From an uncultured Oscillospiraceae bacterium (lineage in GTDB: Bacteria > Bacillota > Clostridia > Oscillospirales > Oscillospiraceae), in assembly GCA_900759385.1 (NCBI GenBank), contig CAAEUZ010000068.1, positions 1 through 11,125 on the forward strand: a stretch of 11,125 nucleotides of DNA, written 5' to 3'. Below the pieces are notes generated by a model. That model had not been told where the DNA came from and made no database searches. It saw nothing but the letters and a program-made list of their open reading frames with translations. The position numbers and the translations under genes were made by a program. Numbering within the stretch: the stretch's first letter is position 1; every line of letters starts with the position of its first letter. Shown piece by piece: positions 1 to 6,268 of the stretch.

Positions 1-403
1 AGAACTCGCACTCGGGGCCGACGTTGAAGGTGTAGCCCAGGTCCGCGGCGCGTTTGAGCGCGCGCTTGAGCACGCCGCGCGGGTCGCCGACAAAGGGGGA
101 GCCGTCGGGGTTGTAGACGTCGCAGATGAGCCTGGCGGTGCGGCCGGTGCCGGTGGCCCAGGGCAGGATGGTGAAGCTGTCCGGATCGGGGTACAGGTAC
201 TGGTCGCTCTCGTGGATGCGGGTGAAGCCCTCGATGGAGCTGCCGTCAATCATTATCTGATTATTGAGAGCCTTTTCGAGCTGGCTGGCAGTGATGGCCA
301 CGTTCTTGAGCTGGCCGAAGATGTCGGTGAACTGCATGCGGATGAACTCCACGTTCTCGTCGGCTACGAGGCGCATGATGTCCTTCTTGGTGTACTTACT
401 CAT
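1..403 (-). CDS. glnA: Type I glutamine synthetase, N-terminal part (gene runs off the left edge)
   Basis: This encodes the first 134 residues of a cytoplasmic type I glutamine synthetase (glutamate + ammonia + ATP to glutamine). Visible landmarks are DGSSIEGF (53-60), the ESD that follows, the RLICDVYNPDGSPF-DPR stretch (91-109) and GPECEF (129-134), whose glutamates 131 and 133 match metal ligands of the family. Residue 62 is arginine in the same position as the Arg62 needed for glutamine feedback inhibition of the Bacillus subtilis enzyme, which points to the Firmicutes GSI-alpha type. The ATG at 403 is preceded by AAGGAGAG (411-418) at 7 nt, and the alignment with Bacillus GlnA is gap-free from residue 1, so the start is secure. 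The catalytic C-terminal barrel lies outside the window. Expression is probably controlled by the leader hairpin at 469-526. Confidence 0.97.
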   Translation of the reverse strand, partial: MSKYTKKDIMRLVADENVEFIRMQFTDIFGQLKNVAITASQLEKALNNQIMIDGSSIEGFTRIHESDQYLYPDPDSFTILPWATGTGRTARLICDVYNPDGSPFVGDPRGVLKRALKRAADLGYTFNVGPECEF

Positions 404-434
404 AGTTAGACTCTCCTTCTTCTTCTAAGACTTG

Positions 435-463
435 GCCGGGTGCGCAGGGTACCCGGCGGGTAC
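435..463 (-). promoter_or_regulatory. Two mutually exclusive hairpins in the glnA leader
   Basis: Between the leader terminator and the glnA ribosome binding site lie two overlapping inverted repeats. GTACCC-N3-GGGTAC occupies 449-463, and GCCGGGT-N9-ACCCGGC occupies 435-457. They share 449-457, so the RNA can form one or the other, not both. Such overlap is typical of a switch in a leader RNA, but no known riboswitch class is recognised and no function is shown. Confidence 0.4.
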
Positions 464-468
464 GCTTG

Positions 469-526
469 AAAAATAAAAAAGGGCGAAGGCGTCCTGAGGA
501 AAATATCTCAGAACGCCTTTGCCCTT
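469..526 (-). terminator. Intrinsic terminator / attenuator in the glnA leader
   Basis: Read on the minus strand, arms at 526-507 and 498-479 pair over 20 positions (one G-U and one mismatch) around an 8-nt loop, and are followed by TTTTTTATTTTT. This is a textbook rho-independent terminator pointing into glnA. The predicted transcript starts only a few bases before the hairpin, so glnA can be expressed only if this terminator is leaky or antiterminated. Many clostridial nitrogen genes are controlled by antitermination (ANTAR proteins). I do not see the paired hexaloops with A and G at positions 1 and 4 that define ANTAR targets, so the mechanism stays open. Confidence 0.8.
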
Positions 527-536
527 TGATGGCGTG

Positions 537-565
537 ATGATAAACCAACCTGACGTATTTGTCAA
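537..565 (-). promoter_or_regulatory. Sigma-70/SigA-type promoter of glnA
   Basis: On the minus strand the -35 is TTGACA (565-560, perfect), followed by a 17-nt spacer and the -10 TATCAT (542-537, 5 of 6). The start of transcription is expected near 530, just before the terminator hairpin. Confidence 0.8.
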
Positions 566-569
566 TACG
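554..569. promoter_or_regulatory. Perfect dyad over the glnA -35 box, candidate operator
   Basis: CGTATT-N4-AATACG is a perfect 6-bp inverted repeat that covers the whole -35 element of the glnA promoter. The placement fits a repressor site. It does not match the GlnR/TnrA consensus TGTNA-N7-TNACA, so if it is an operator the protein is unknown. Confidence 0.4.
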
Positions 570-660
570 GAAGATTCAATTTTGTAAAAAACGCCAGATT
601 CTTTACTCATGCACAACGGCAAAGTACTGGCAGATTTCACACAGCATCACATATACTCCC

Positions 661-689
661 TTTACGTACGGAGAGATTGCTGGTATAAT
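661..689 (+). promoter_or_regulatory. Extended -10 promoter for the molybdopterin gene
   Basis: TTTACG at 661-666 (4 of 6 matches to the -35 consensus), a 17-nt spacer, and TATAAT at 684-689 preceded by TGG, which makes an extended -10 element. Transcription should start near 696, giving a leader of about 40 nt before the gene at 737. Confidence 0.7.
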
Positions 690-736
690 ACCGACAGAAT
701 ATGTGTCGAAGCACGGCGAAATCTGGAGGGGTAAAC

Positions 737-1213
737 ATGAAGTACACAGCGGCAATTCTCACGGTCAGCGACAGGTGCTCGCGCGGTATCCGCGAGGACG
801 TAACCGGCCCTGCCCTGCAAAAAATGCTCACGGACGACGGCTGGGACGTGGTGTCCCTTTGCGTTGTTCCGGATGAGTTTGAGATAATCAAAGCGGAGCT
901 GGTGCGCTGTTCCTATGACCTGGACGTTTGTCTCGTGCTGACTGCGGGCGGCACGGGCTTTTCCCGGCGCGACGTAACGCCTGAGGCCACCGAGGCGGTC
1001 ATAAACCGCGTCGCCCCCGGCATCCCGGAGGCCATGCGCCTGGCCGCGATGCGCACCTCACCGAACGCCATGCTCTCCCGCGGCATAGCCGGACTGCGCG
1101 GCGGCACCCTGATAATCAACCTCCCCGGCAGCACTGTCCCCGCGACCAGCTCGCTGGAGGCGATCCTGCCCTCCCTCAAGCCCGGCATAGACCGCCTGAG
1201 GCGCAAGGACTGA
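737..1213 (+). CDS. mog: Molybdopterin adenylyltransferase, MogA/MoaB family
   Basis: This 158-residue cytoplasmic protein belongs to the MogA/MoaB family, which adenylylates molybdopterin with ATP before molybdenum insertion during molybdenum-cofactor synthesis. Seen directly: LTVSDRCSRG near the N-terminus (8-17), the nucleotide/substrate loop GGTGFSRRDVTPE (71-83) with its conserved aspartate (79), and INLPGS (127-132). The whole protein is one MoCF-binding domain of ordinary length. The ATG at 737 is chosen over an upstream in-frame ATG at 701 because GGAGGGG (725-731) lies just ahead of it and because the family starts with the short strand leading into LTVSD. It stands alone with its own promoter and terminator. 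No other cofactor gene is in the window, so partner genes and molybdoenzymes must lie elsewhere. MogA versus MoaB naming cannot be settled from sequence alone. Confidence 0.93.
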   Translation: MKYTAAILTVSDRCSRGIREDVTGPALQKMLTDDGWDVVSLCVVPDEFEIIKAELVRCSYDLDVCLVLTAGGTGFSRRDVTPEATEAVINRVAPGIPEAMRLAAMRTSPNAMLSRGIAGLRGGTLIINLPGSTVPATSSLEAILPSLKPGIDRLRRKD

Positions 1214-1240
1214 CGCTGTCCGCATTTCAATAACAAATCC

Positions 1241-1276
1241 GGGCCCGGAGCTCAATGCTCCGGGCCCTTTTAATTT
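1241..1276 (+). terminator. Rho-independent terminator, possibly used from both sides
   Basis: A perfect 10-bp GC-rich stem (GGGCCCGGAG at 1241-1250 with CTCCGGGCCC at 1258-1267) has a 7-nt loop and is followed by TTTTAATTT. It ends the molybdopterin gene. It also lies just beyond the stop of the convergent operon, but on the minus strand the tail (GGATTTGTT) is weaker. Confidence 0.88.
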
Positions 1277-1290
1277 AACGCGCCGTCCCC

Positions 1291-2463
1291 TCACGAGCAC
1301 TCATGGCGCACATACGCGCGCTTTGCCAGCAGCGCGAACACGGGTGTCTCTATAACCGGCGCGGCGAGCATGACGAAGGGCGTCCAGAGCGCCAGCGGGC
1401 CGAGGGTGAGGAATTTGAAATCGGGCAGCTCGTAGTACATGCTGTTTTGCAGCCCAGTACCGCCGCCCGGCAGCAGGAGGCGTATCCAGTCGGAAACCGG
1501 GTAGTCGAGATAGTGGTCGGCGAACATCGGCAGCGCCAGCGCGGCGGCAGAGATCACGAGCACCATCACGGTATTGGGCTGCATAGACGAGATCCACATG
1601 GTAAGCGATATGCTGGCCAGCATTGTCAGCAGGCCCGACAGGGTGCACAGCGCCAGCGCTTCGTTCATGTTCATCCCTGTAAGAGCTCCCCATCCTAATT
1701 TGAACTGCACAGCGCTTGAATCAGGCCCTAAGGTCAAAAGCAATATGCCGCAAAATATCACCGCGCACGCAAAATATAACGATGTACAAAAAGCAAATAC
1801 GCTACCCATTTTGACTTTTGCCAGCTGTTCGCGTCCGAGCTTTGTGCAGCGCTGAATGCTGTCCGCATCCGTGGCATAATCCTGTGAGAACGCTGGGGAC
1901 GCTATTATGACGCAGATAAGGCAGATAACAAAAAGGCATATAGTCCAGTAGTATCCATATTCCCCACTTCCAAAGCCGTACTCCCAATAAAACGGCTCCT
2001 CGGCACCTGTATCCAGCCACAAAGCCAGACGGGCAACGGATTCGTTAATATACGAACCTAAACTGTGCAATACGTCCTTGCGGGCGTCGTAATAGTCCTC
2101 TACCTCATATCCCGAATTGGTCACGCTGCTCACGGCAGAGAGGACAGGTTCGTAGCTAATCCACTCGTCATAGACCTCCGGCGGCATATCAAACGGCGAT
2201 CCGTATACTTCACGGTATTCCTTACTGAGACAGTCAAATTCGGAAATAAGCTCTGGCGTGACATATCCCTCGACATCGGCGTAGATTTCCTGCTGGTATT
2301 TTATAGCCTCCATACCGCGCAGGGTGATAAAGCCGCTCGCATCCATGCTCCCGGCGCTTCTTACAACGGAGTACGCAAAGAACGCACTCGCCGCCAGCGC
2401 TATAACCGCCAGGACGGCGACCGACCGCGTCTTGATCAGCCTTTTAATTTCAAGCCGAAACAT
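1291..2463 (-). CDS. ABC-2 type permease subunit, paralogue 2 (last gene of the sigma operon)
   Basis: A 390-residue integral membrane protein, probably one half of the exporter channel driven by the ATPase at 3715-4599. There is one helix near the N-terminus (about 16-34), a predicted extracellular domain of about 135 residues (35-170), then helices at roughly 173-192, 220-245, 268-290, 297-315 and 350-380. The block AFSQDYATDADSIQRCTKLG (191-210), just after the second helix, matches the cytoplasmic segment seen in many Firmicutes ABC-2 permeases. It is a clear paralogue of the upstream gene: both begin with an M-x-x-L-E-x-K-R-L motif and end in RAY-x-RHEC. The ATG at 2463 follows GGAGGAGGTG with a gap of about 6 nt, 20 nt after the previous stop. 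The coding stretch around 1690-2330 is visibly richer in A+T than its neighbours. The substrate is unknown. Confidence 0.85.
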   Translation of the reverse strand: MFRLEIKRLIKTRSVAVLAVIALAASAFFAYSVVRSAGSMDASGFITLRGMEAIKYQQEIYADVEGYVTPELISEFDCLSKEYREVYGSPFDMPPEVYDEWISYEPVLSAVSSVTNSGYEVEDYYDARKDVLHSLGSYINESVARLALWLDTGAEEPFYWEYGFGSGEYGYYWTICLFVICLICVIIASPAFSQDYATDADSIQRCTKLGREQLAKVKMGSVFAFCTSLYFACAVIFCGILLLTLGPDSSAVQFKLGWGALTGMNMNEALALCTLSGLLTMLASISLTMWISSMQPNTVMVLVISAAALALPMFADHYLDYPVSDWIRLLLPGGGTGLQNSMYYELPDFKFLTLGPLALWTPFVMLAAPVIETPVFALLAKRAYVRHECS

Positions 2464-2483
2464 GGCGCACCTCCTCCGTCCCC

Positions 2484-3722
2484 TCACGCGCACTCGTGGC
2501 GCGTATACGCTCGGCGGGCCAGCAGCGCAAACACCGGCGTCTCAATGACCGGCGCGGCGAGCATGGCGAAGGGCGTCCATATGGCGAGCGAGCCAATGGT
2601 GAGGAATTCGCCAATCTGTATGTCCACGAACATGCCCGTGCCGAGGCCCAGCCCGCCGCTGGGCAGTATGAGACGGAGCCAGTCGCCGAGGGCGGACTCG
2701 CGCAGGAGGATGACCAGGAAGGTCGGCGTCATGGCGACGGCGAGGGCCACGGCCAGCACGGCGACGGAGCTTCTCATGCGCGCGGAGAGCCAGAGGGTGA
2801 AGGCCGTCATGACCAGCACGCTCAGGAAGCCCGCAATCAGCGTGAGCACGAGCACGCCGTTCATGTCTATGTCTATCAGCACCAGCGCGTCAAGCGCGAG
2901 CTGCGCCGAGGTCTTGTCGTCGCCGTACACCGCGAGCGTCAGGGCCACGAATACGGCGGTGCAGATTATATACAGCGCCGCGCTCAGCGTCATGGCGGCG
3001 AGCAGCTTCGCCCTGCCGAGCCGTTTGCAGCCGTAGCGCGTGCAGCGCTGGATGTCGTCCGCGCCGGTCGAGTAGTCGGAGGCGAACACCGGCGCGCAGA
3101 TGATGGAGCACACCACAGCGATGGCGAAGAGGCTGACCGGGAGCGTGGATGCTATGTCGCTGCCCGTGCCGAAACCGAACTCGTAGTAGAAGGGCTCGGT
3201 GGTGTTCTCGTCGAGCCTGAGCGCGGCTTCGGCCGCCGCCGGGCCGTAGTTCAAGGTCATGACCTCTTCAATGTACGCCTTGCGCTGGGTGTAATACTGC
3301 GCGGCCATGTCGGGCCTTATCTCGTCCATGTATACGTCGAACACCTGCGGTATACTGCGCAGGAAAGTGTTTGTATAGCCGGCAATTGACGCGGCCCCGC
3401 TGTTATTACCGCCTGTGACAATCTCATAGTTGTCATTTGTTTCGCCCTCTACCGCAATGCCGCGGCGGTTGGCAGACACCTCGTCAATCTGCTCGAAAAC
3501 GTCCCGTATGCGCTCGGAAGTCCACTCGCCCTCGGCGGACTCCGTGACAATTTCGCGCATCTCCGTGGCGTCGAGGGCGTGGTATGACTTCCCGTCGTAA
3601 GAATAGTAATACGCGCCGAAGATATTGACGCAGCAGAGCACCAGCGTGACGAGCAACGCCGCGGCCATGAGTATCCACGTCGAGCGCGTCCTGAGCAGGC
3701 GCTTCATCTCGAGCTTATACAT
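2484..3722 (-). CDS. ABC-2 type permease subunit, paralogue 1
   Basis: A 412-residue membrane protein, the first of two tandem permeases. Helix 1 lies at about 16-36 and is followed by a loop of about 150 residues (37-190) predicted outside the cell. Further helices lie near 192-213, 240-265, 290-312, 318-340 and 375-400. The signature segment PVFASDYSTGADDIQRCTRYG (211-231) aligns with the same region of the downstream paralogue, as do EPFYYEFGFG (176-185) and the last 40 residues. The ATG at 3722 overlaps the ATPase stop by 8 nt and has AGGAGG 7 nt upstream inside the ATPase gene, so translation is probably coupled. A longer in-frame reading begins at 3902 but would lie inside the ATPase gene and lacks membrane character, so I reject it. 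The two permeases likely form a heterodimer. Confidence 0.88.
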   Translation of the reverse strand: MYKLEMKRLLRTRSTWILMAAALLVTLVLCCVNIFGAYYYSYDGKSYHALDATEMREIVTESAEGEWTSERIRDVFEQIDEVSANRRGIAVEGETNDNYEIVTGGNNSGAASIAGYTNTFLRSIPQVFDVYMDEIRPDMAAQYYTQRKAYIEEVMTLNYGPAAAEAALRLDENTTEPFYYEFGFGTGSDIASTLPVSLFAIAVVCSIICAPVFASDYSTGADDIQRCTRYGCKRLGRAKLLAAMTLSAALYIICTAVFVALTLAVYGDDKTSAQLALDALVLIDIDMNGVLVLTLIAGFLSVLVMTAFTLWLSARMRSSVAVLAVALAVAMTPTFLVILLRESALGDWLRLILPSGGLGLGTGMFVDIQIGEFLTIGSLAIWTPFAMLAAPVIETPVFALLARRAYTRHECA

Positions 3723-4599
3723 CGTCCTGCCTCCTCTCGTCCTTGAAGAGCCAGAGGTAGAGGTCTTCCAGCCGCGGCTCTGCCATCTCGCTGCCATGCA
3801 GGAGCGGCGCGTCGGCGACGTAGCGAAGGAGCGTCTGCCCGCCGCCCTCGTTTTTGAGCGACACGACGCGCACCTCACGCTCCACTCGGGCAAGCTCCCC
3901 ATCTGGGACGAGCGCGGTGAACACCTTGCCCTCCACCGCGCGCAGCAGCTGCTCCGTCGTGCCCACGTCGATGAGTTTGCCGTCCTTCATGACGGCGTTC
4001 TCAGCGGCGATGTATTCCACGTCGGAGACGATATGCGTCGAGATGAGCACTATCCGGTCACGCGCGAATTCGCTCAGCAAATTGCGGAAGCGCACCCTCT
4101 CCCCGGGGTCGAGGCCGCTCGTCGGCTCGTCGAGTATGAGCACCTCCGGGTCGTTGAGCATGGCCTGCGCTATGCCGACGCGGCGCTGCGTGCCGCCGGA
4201 CAACTTTTTAATTTTGTTCTTGTAAACGCGCGTGAGCGAGAGGATTTCGCACAGTTCCTCAATCTTTCTGCGCGCGGCGGACTTCTCTATGCCTTTCAGT
4301 GCCGCCATGTAGTCGAGGTAGTCGGCCACGGTGAACTCGGGGTAAAAGCCGAAGTGCTGCGGCAGGTAGCCGAGCATGTCCCGCCAGGCCTCGCCCAGCG
4401 AGAGCGTGTCCGCGCCGTCGCAGAGCACGCGGCCCGAGGTGGGCGTGAGTATGCCCGCGAGCATGCGCATGAGCGTGGTCTTGCCCGCGCCGTTGGCGCC
4501 GATGAGGCCCCAGACGCCGCTGGTGAGCGTGAGGCTCACGTCGTCCACGGCGGTCTTCTGTCCGAAGCGTTTGGTGAGGTTTTGTATTTCAACTTTCAT
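3715..4599 (-). CDS. ABC transporter ATP-binding protein
   Basis: A 294-residue ABC ATPase that powers the two permeases encoded immediately downstream. All motifs are intact: Walker A GANGAGKT (34-41), Q-loop glutamine 81 in YLPQHFGFY, signature LSGGT (133-137), Walker B VLILDE (153-158) with catalytic Glu158, and switch His189 in STH. A further 80 or so residues follow the nucleotide-binding domain, as is common in ABC-2 exporters. The ATG at 4599 has AAAAGGAG upstream. An in-frame TTG at 4617 gives six more residues, but it lies ahead of that ribosome binding site, so I prefer the ATG. The start overlaps the preceding gene's stop by 11 nt. The general family resembles drug, lantibiotic or bacitracin exporters, but the sequence does not fix the substrate. 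Confidence 0.95.
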   Translation of the reverse strand: MKVEIQNLTKRFGQKTAVDDVSLTLTSGVWGLIGANGAGKTTLMRMLAGILTPTSGRVLCDGADTLSLGEAWRDMLGYLPQHFGFYPEFTVADYLDYMAALKGIEKSAARRKIEELCEILSLTRVYKNKIKKLSGGTQRRVGIAQAMLNDPEVLILDEPTSGLDPGERVRFRNLLSEFARDRIVLISTHIVSDVEYIAAENAVMKDGKLIDVGTTEQLLRAVEGKVFTALVPDGELARVEREVRVVSLKNEGGGQTLLRYVADAPLLHGSEMAEPRLEDLYLWLFKDERRQDDV

Positions 4600-5329
4600 A
4601 GCCGAGCTCCTTTTCAAGCTTTTTCTCAGAGAGCATCGCGCGGCACTCGCAGCAGAGCGCGGCGAGCGCGGCGAGGCAGATTATTGCCGCCACCGGCGGA
4701 GAGAGGCTCAGCAGCCCCTTCGTGAAACGCTCTGCCAGCATCCAGTACGCCGCGGCGAGCACCGCGCCCATCCCGGCGGATACCAGCACCGCCGATTCGC
4801 CCGCGTGCTCCAGCACGGCGAGGCTCAGCGCGCCCGTGAGCAGAAAGGGCATCACCACGAGTATCAACACCTCGTTGGCCGCGCCGCCGCTGAGCAGCGC
4901 GATCGCGGAGATGCAGACCGCGTCGCCTATACCCACTGCAACCAGCCGCGCCAACATGATGTGCGCCGAGTTGAAGCGCGCGGCGACCTCGATCTCGCGC
5001 ATACCGTGGCGCGCGGCGCGGTTGTGGAAGGGCAGCAGCGTGAGCGCCGCCAGTTCGGCCGCAATGCTCGCGCAGGCGGGAATGAGCTCCTCATCCGGCG
5101 CCGCCGCGCCCAGCACGAGGCAGATCAATATGAGCAGCGCGCCCTGCAGCGCCCATACAGGCAGGGCGATAAACCGGAGCTGTGAGCGCACGAGCCCCCA
5201 CCTCCCCGCCCGGCGGCGGTGCGGCCGGGCGCCGTACTCCGCGCGGCAGAGCGCCAGAAGTTCTTCCGGCGCGGCCTCGTCCGGGCGTTTTACTGCACTG
5301 AGGGCAGACTTTATTTCACTCGTCTTCAT
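4589..5329 (-). CDS. Polytopic membrane protein, candidate anti-sigma factor
   Basis: This 246-residue protein is not recognised by family. It has a soluble N-terminal segment of about 45 residues, rich in charged residues (includes KRPDEAAPEELLALCRAEYG, 14-33). About six hydrophobic helices follow, near 52-77, 82-102, 122-148, 153-174, 178-198 and 206-228, and a short charged tail ends the protein. It lacks the HxxxCxxC motif of zinc-binding anti-sigma factors. The gene sits 12 nt after the sigma gene and overlaps the ATPase gene by 11 nt. Position directly behind an ECF sigma gene is the usual place for its anti-sigma factor, so I infer that the N-terminal segment may bind the sigma factor while the helices sense the membrane. 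It could instead be a third transporter subunit. The ATG at 5329 follows AAAGGAG. Confidence 0.8.
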   Translation of the reverse strand: MKTSEIKSALSAVKRPDEAAPEELLALCRAEYGARPHRRRAGRWGLVRSQLRFIALPVWALQGALLILICLVLGAAAPDEELIPACASIAAELAALTLLPFHNRAARHGMREIEVAARFNSAHIMLARLVAVGIGDAVCISAIALLSGGAANEVLILVVMPFLLTGALSLAVLEHAGESAVLVSAGMGAVLAAAYWMLAERFTKGLLSLSPPVAAIICLAALAALCCECRAMLSEKKLEKELGYES

Positions 5330-5341
5330 GGCATACTCCTT

Positions 5342-5839
5342 TCACAGCAGCTTTTTCAGCGCCTTGAGCGCGGCCCGCTCGCGCGACTGCACCGTGCGCA
5401 GGGGCACGTCCAGCACTTCGGCGCACTCGCGCAGCTTGAGTCCGTGGACGTATCTGAGCAGCACGACCTCCCGCTGCGCCGGGGGCAGCGCGGCGAGGGC
5501 CGAGCGCAGGTCGCATGAGAGCTCCGCCCGCTCAAAACCGGGGTCGAGGTACTCCCCCTCCGTCAGCGGCTCCGTACTCTGGCTTCGCCTCCAGAAGTCC
5601 GCGCAGGTATTGGCCGCAATCCTGTAGAGCCAGGCGCGGAATTTCCGGCTGTGCACATAGGCGTCCAGATGCCGTACCGCTTTCAGGAACGTCTCCTGGG
5701 CCGCATCCTCGGCGCTGGACGCGTCCGGCGTGTGACGGCGGCAATAGCGCAGGATATCCGGGTAATATGCGCGCACCAGCTCGTCGAGCGCAGACAGGTC
5801 TCCGCCCTCCAGCCTCCCAAAAAGCTCATCCTCACGCAA
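5342..5839 (-). CDS. ECF-type RNA polymerase sigma factor
   Basis: A 165-residue extracytoplasmic-function sigma factor that directs RNA polymerase to its own promoter set. Region 2 spans about 16-86, with EDAAQETFLKA (44-54) and KFRAWLYRIAAN (66-77). Region 4 spans about 113-165, with LPPAQREVVLLRY (118-130) and a helix-turn-helix near 135-155. There is no region 1.1 or 3, as expected. The start is a TTG at 5839: it is the only reasonable start after an in-frame TGA (5848-5846), and AGGAGG lies 9 nt upstream. It is the first gene of the five-gene operon. The arrangement of sigma factor, membrane protein, ATPase and permease resembles Bacillus subtilis sigY with yxlC-yxlG, though I cannot show orthology. 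A clear ECF-type autoregulated promoter was not found. Confidence 0.95.
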   Translation of the reverse strand: MREDELFGRLEGGDLSALDELVRAYYPDILRYCRRHTPDASSAEDAAQETFLKAVRHLDAYVHSRKFRAWLYRIAANTCADFWRRSQSTEPLTEGEYLDPGFERAELSCDLRSALAALPPAQREVVLLRYVHGLKLRECAEVLDVPLRTVQSRERAALKALKKLL

Positions 5840-5998
5840 CCGCCATCACCTCCTCACTCGTATATAACGCCGCACGGCGGCAAAATGATTTGCGAATTCT
5901 GTCTCTAACCCAATATTACCTCATTCCCGCCCTCCGCGCCAGCACCGCTGCGGGCTCCATATCGTTCACAGTCTGACTGCTCCGGCACGGGTTTTCGA

Positions 5999-6139
5999 CT
6001 ATTTATTCATCAGCTTCCGTATTTTCGCACGTTTTGCCGCCGCAGCTGCTCGGCTGAACATATACGGCAAAATTATTATGCAAACGGCCAGAACCAGCGC
6101 ACTTCAGGCCCCTGCGGAGATAAAAAATCCGCTGTTCTT
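5999..6139 (-). pseudogene. Possible 3' relic of a membrane-protein gene
   Basis: One minus-strand frame reads 47 codons from 6139 to a TAG at 5999, broken by a single TGA (6106-6104). It gives a short hydrophobic start (FFISAGA), a strongly hydrophobic stretch (ALVLAVCIIILPYMF), then a basic tail (R-A5-KRAKIRKLMNK) and stop. This is the usual shape of the C-terminus of a transporter such as an MFS permease. There is no start codon or ribosome binding site at its head. It could be chance in a short stretch, so this is tentative. Confidence 0.3.
6032..6072. repeat. Inverted repeat TTTTGCCG ... CGGCAAAA
   Basis: Perfect 8-bp arms at 6032-6039 and 6065-6072 flank 25 nt that contain the palindrome GCAGCTGC. 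No T-run follows in either direction, so it is not a normal terminator. It overlaps the possible gene relic. It may be a protein-binding site or leftover structure. Confidence 0.4.
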
Positions 6140-6165
6140 TTATATGGTCTGCGCATAATAATCAG

Positions 6166-6203
6166 ATTTACGCATTTTATAAATGTAAATAAAGTATTTT
6201 ACA
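6166..6203. promoter_or_regulatory. Two adjacent dyads upstream of the aminotransferase promoter
   Basis: TGTAAA-N8-TTTACA (6184-6203) ends exactly on the -35 hexamer. Just upstream and overlapping it, ATTTAC and GTAAAT (6166-6190) flank an inner CATTT-TAT-AAATG. The centres fall near -40 and -55 relative to the predicted start site, where LysR-type regulators commonly bind. The regulator encoded at 8970-9905 is the obvious candidate, but binding is inferred. The spacing does not fit GlnR/TnrA. Confidence 0.4.
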
Positions 6204-6226
6204 GATTAATCACTTTAAATTACAAT
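6198..6226 (+). promoter_or_regulatory. Promoter of the aminotransferase-transporter unit
   Basis: TTTACA (6198-6203, 5 of 6), a 17-nt spacer, and TACAAT (6221-6226, 5 of 6) in A+T-rich DNA. The predicted start is near 6233, about 36 nt ahead of the aminotransferase ATG. Confidence 0.75.
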
Positions 6227-6268
6227 AGAATAAATTTTTTGTATTCAATTTTAATGGAGGTAATATTC

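Larger units (their letters stand above)
5840..6268. other. Divergent intergenic region between the sigma operon and the aminotransferase
   Basis: These 429 nt hold the control regions of both flanking transcription units. The right part (6120-6250) is very A+T-rich and carries the aminotransferase promoter and two dyads. The middle contains a probable gene relic and an inverted repeat. For the sigma operon only a weak candidate promoter is visible on the minus strand: TTGGGT and AATCAT separated by 17 nt, between about 5882 and 5910. No RNA gene was recognised. Confidence 0.6.

Noticed and set aside
479..526. ANTAR-type antitermination target in the glnA leader
   Set aside because: The loop is 8 nt and I see no pair of hexaloops with A at position 1 and G at position 4. 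The terminator call is kept without this mechanism.
2065..3389. Plus-strand open frames across the permease genes
   Set aside because: They are arginine-, serine- or histidine-rich shadows without domain similarity, opposite permeases with good starts and membrane helices.
3723..3902. N-terminal extension of permease paralogue 1
   Set aside because: It would lie wholly within the ATPase gene, and the ATG at 3722 has a good ribosome binding site and matches the paralogue's N-terminus.
5840..5985. Autoregulated ECF-type promoter for the sigma operon
   Set aside because: A TGAAC-like element occurs on the minus strand near 5968, but no convincing -10 follows at the right distance.
6184..6203. 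GlnR/TnrA box (TGTNA-N7-TNACA) at the aminotransferase promoter
   Set aside because: The half-sites look similar, but the spacing is 10 nt rather than 7.
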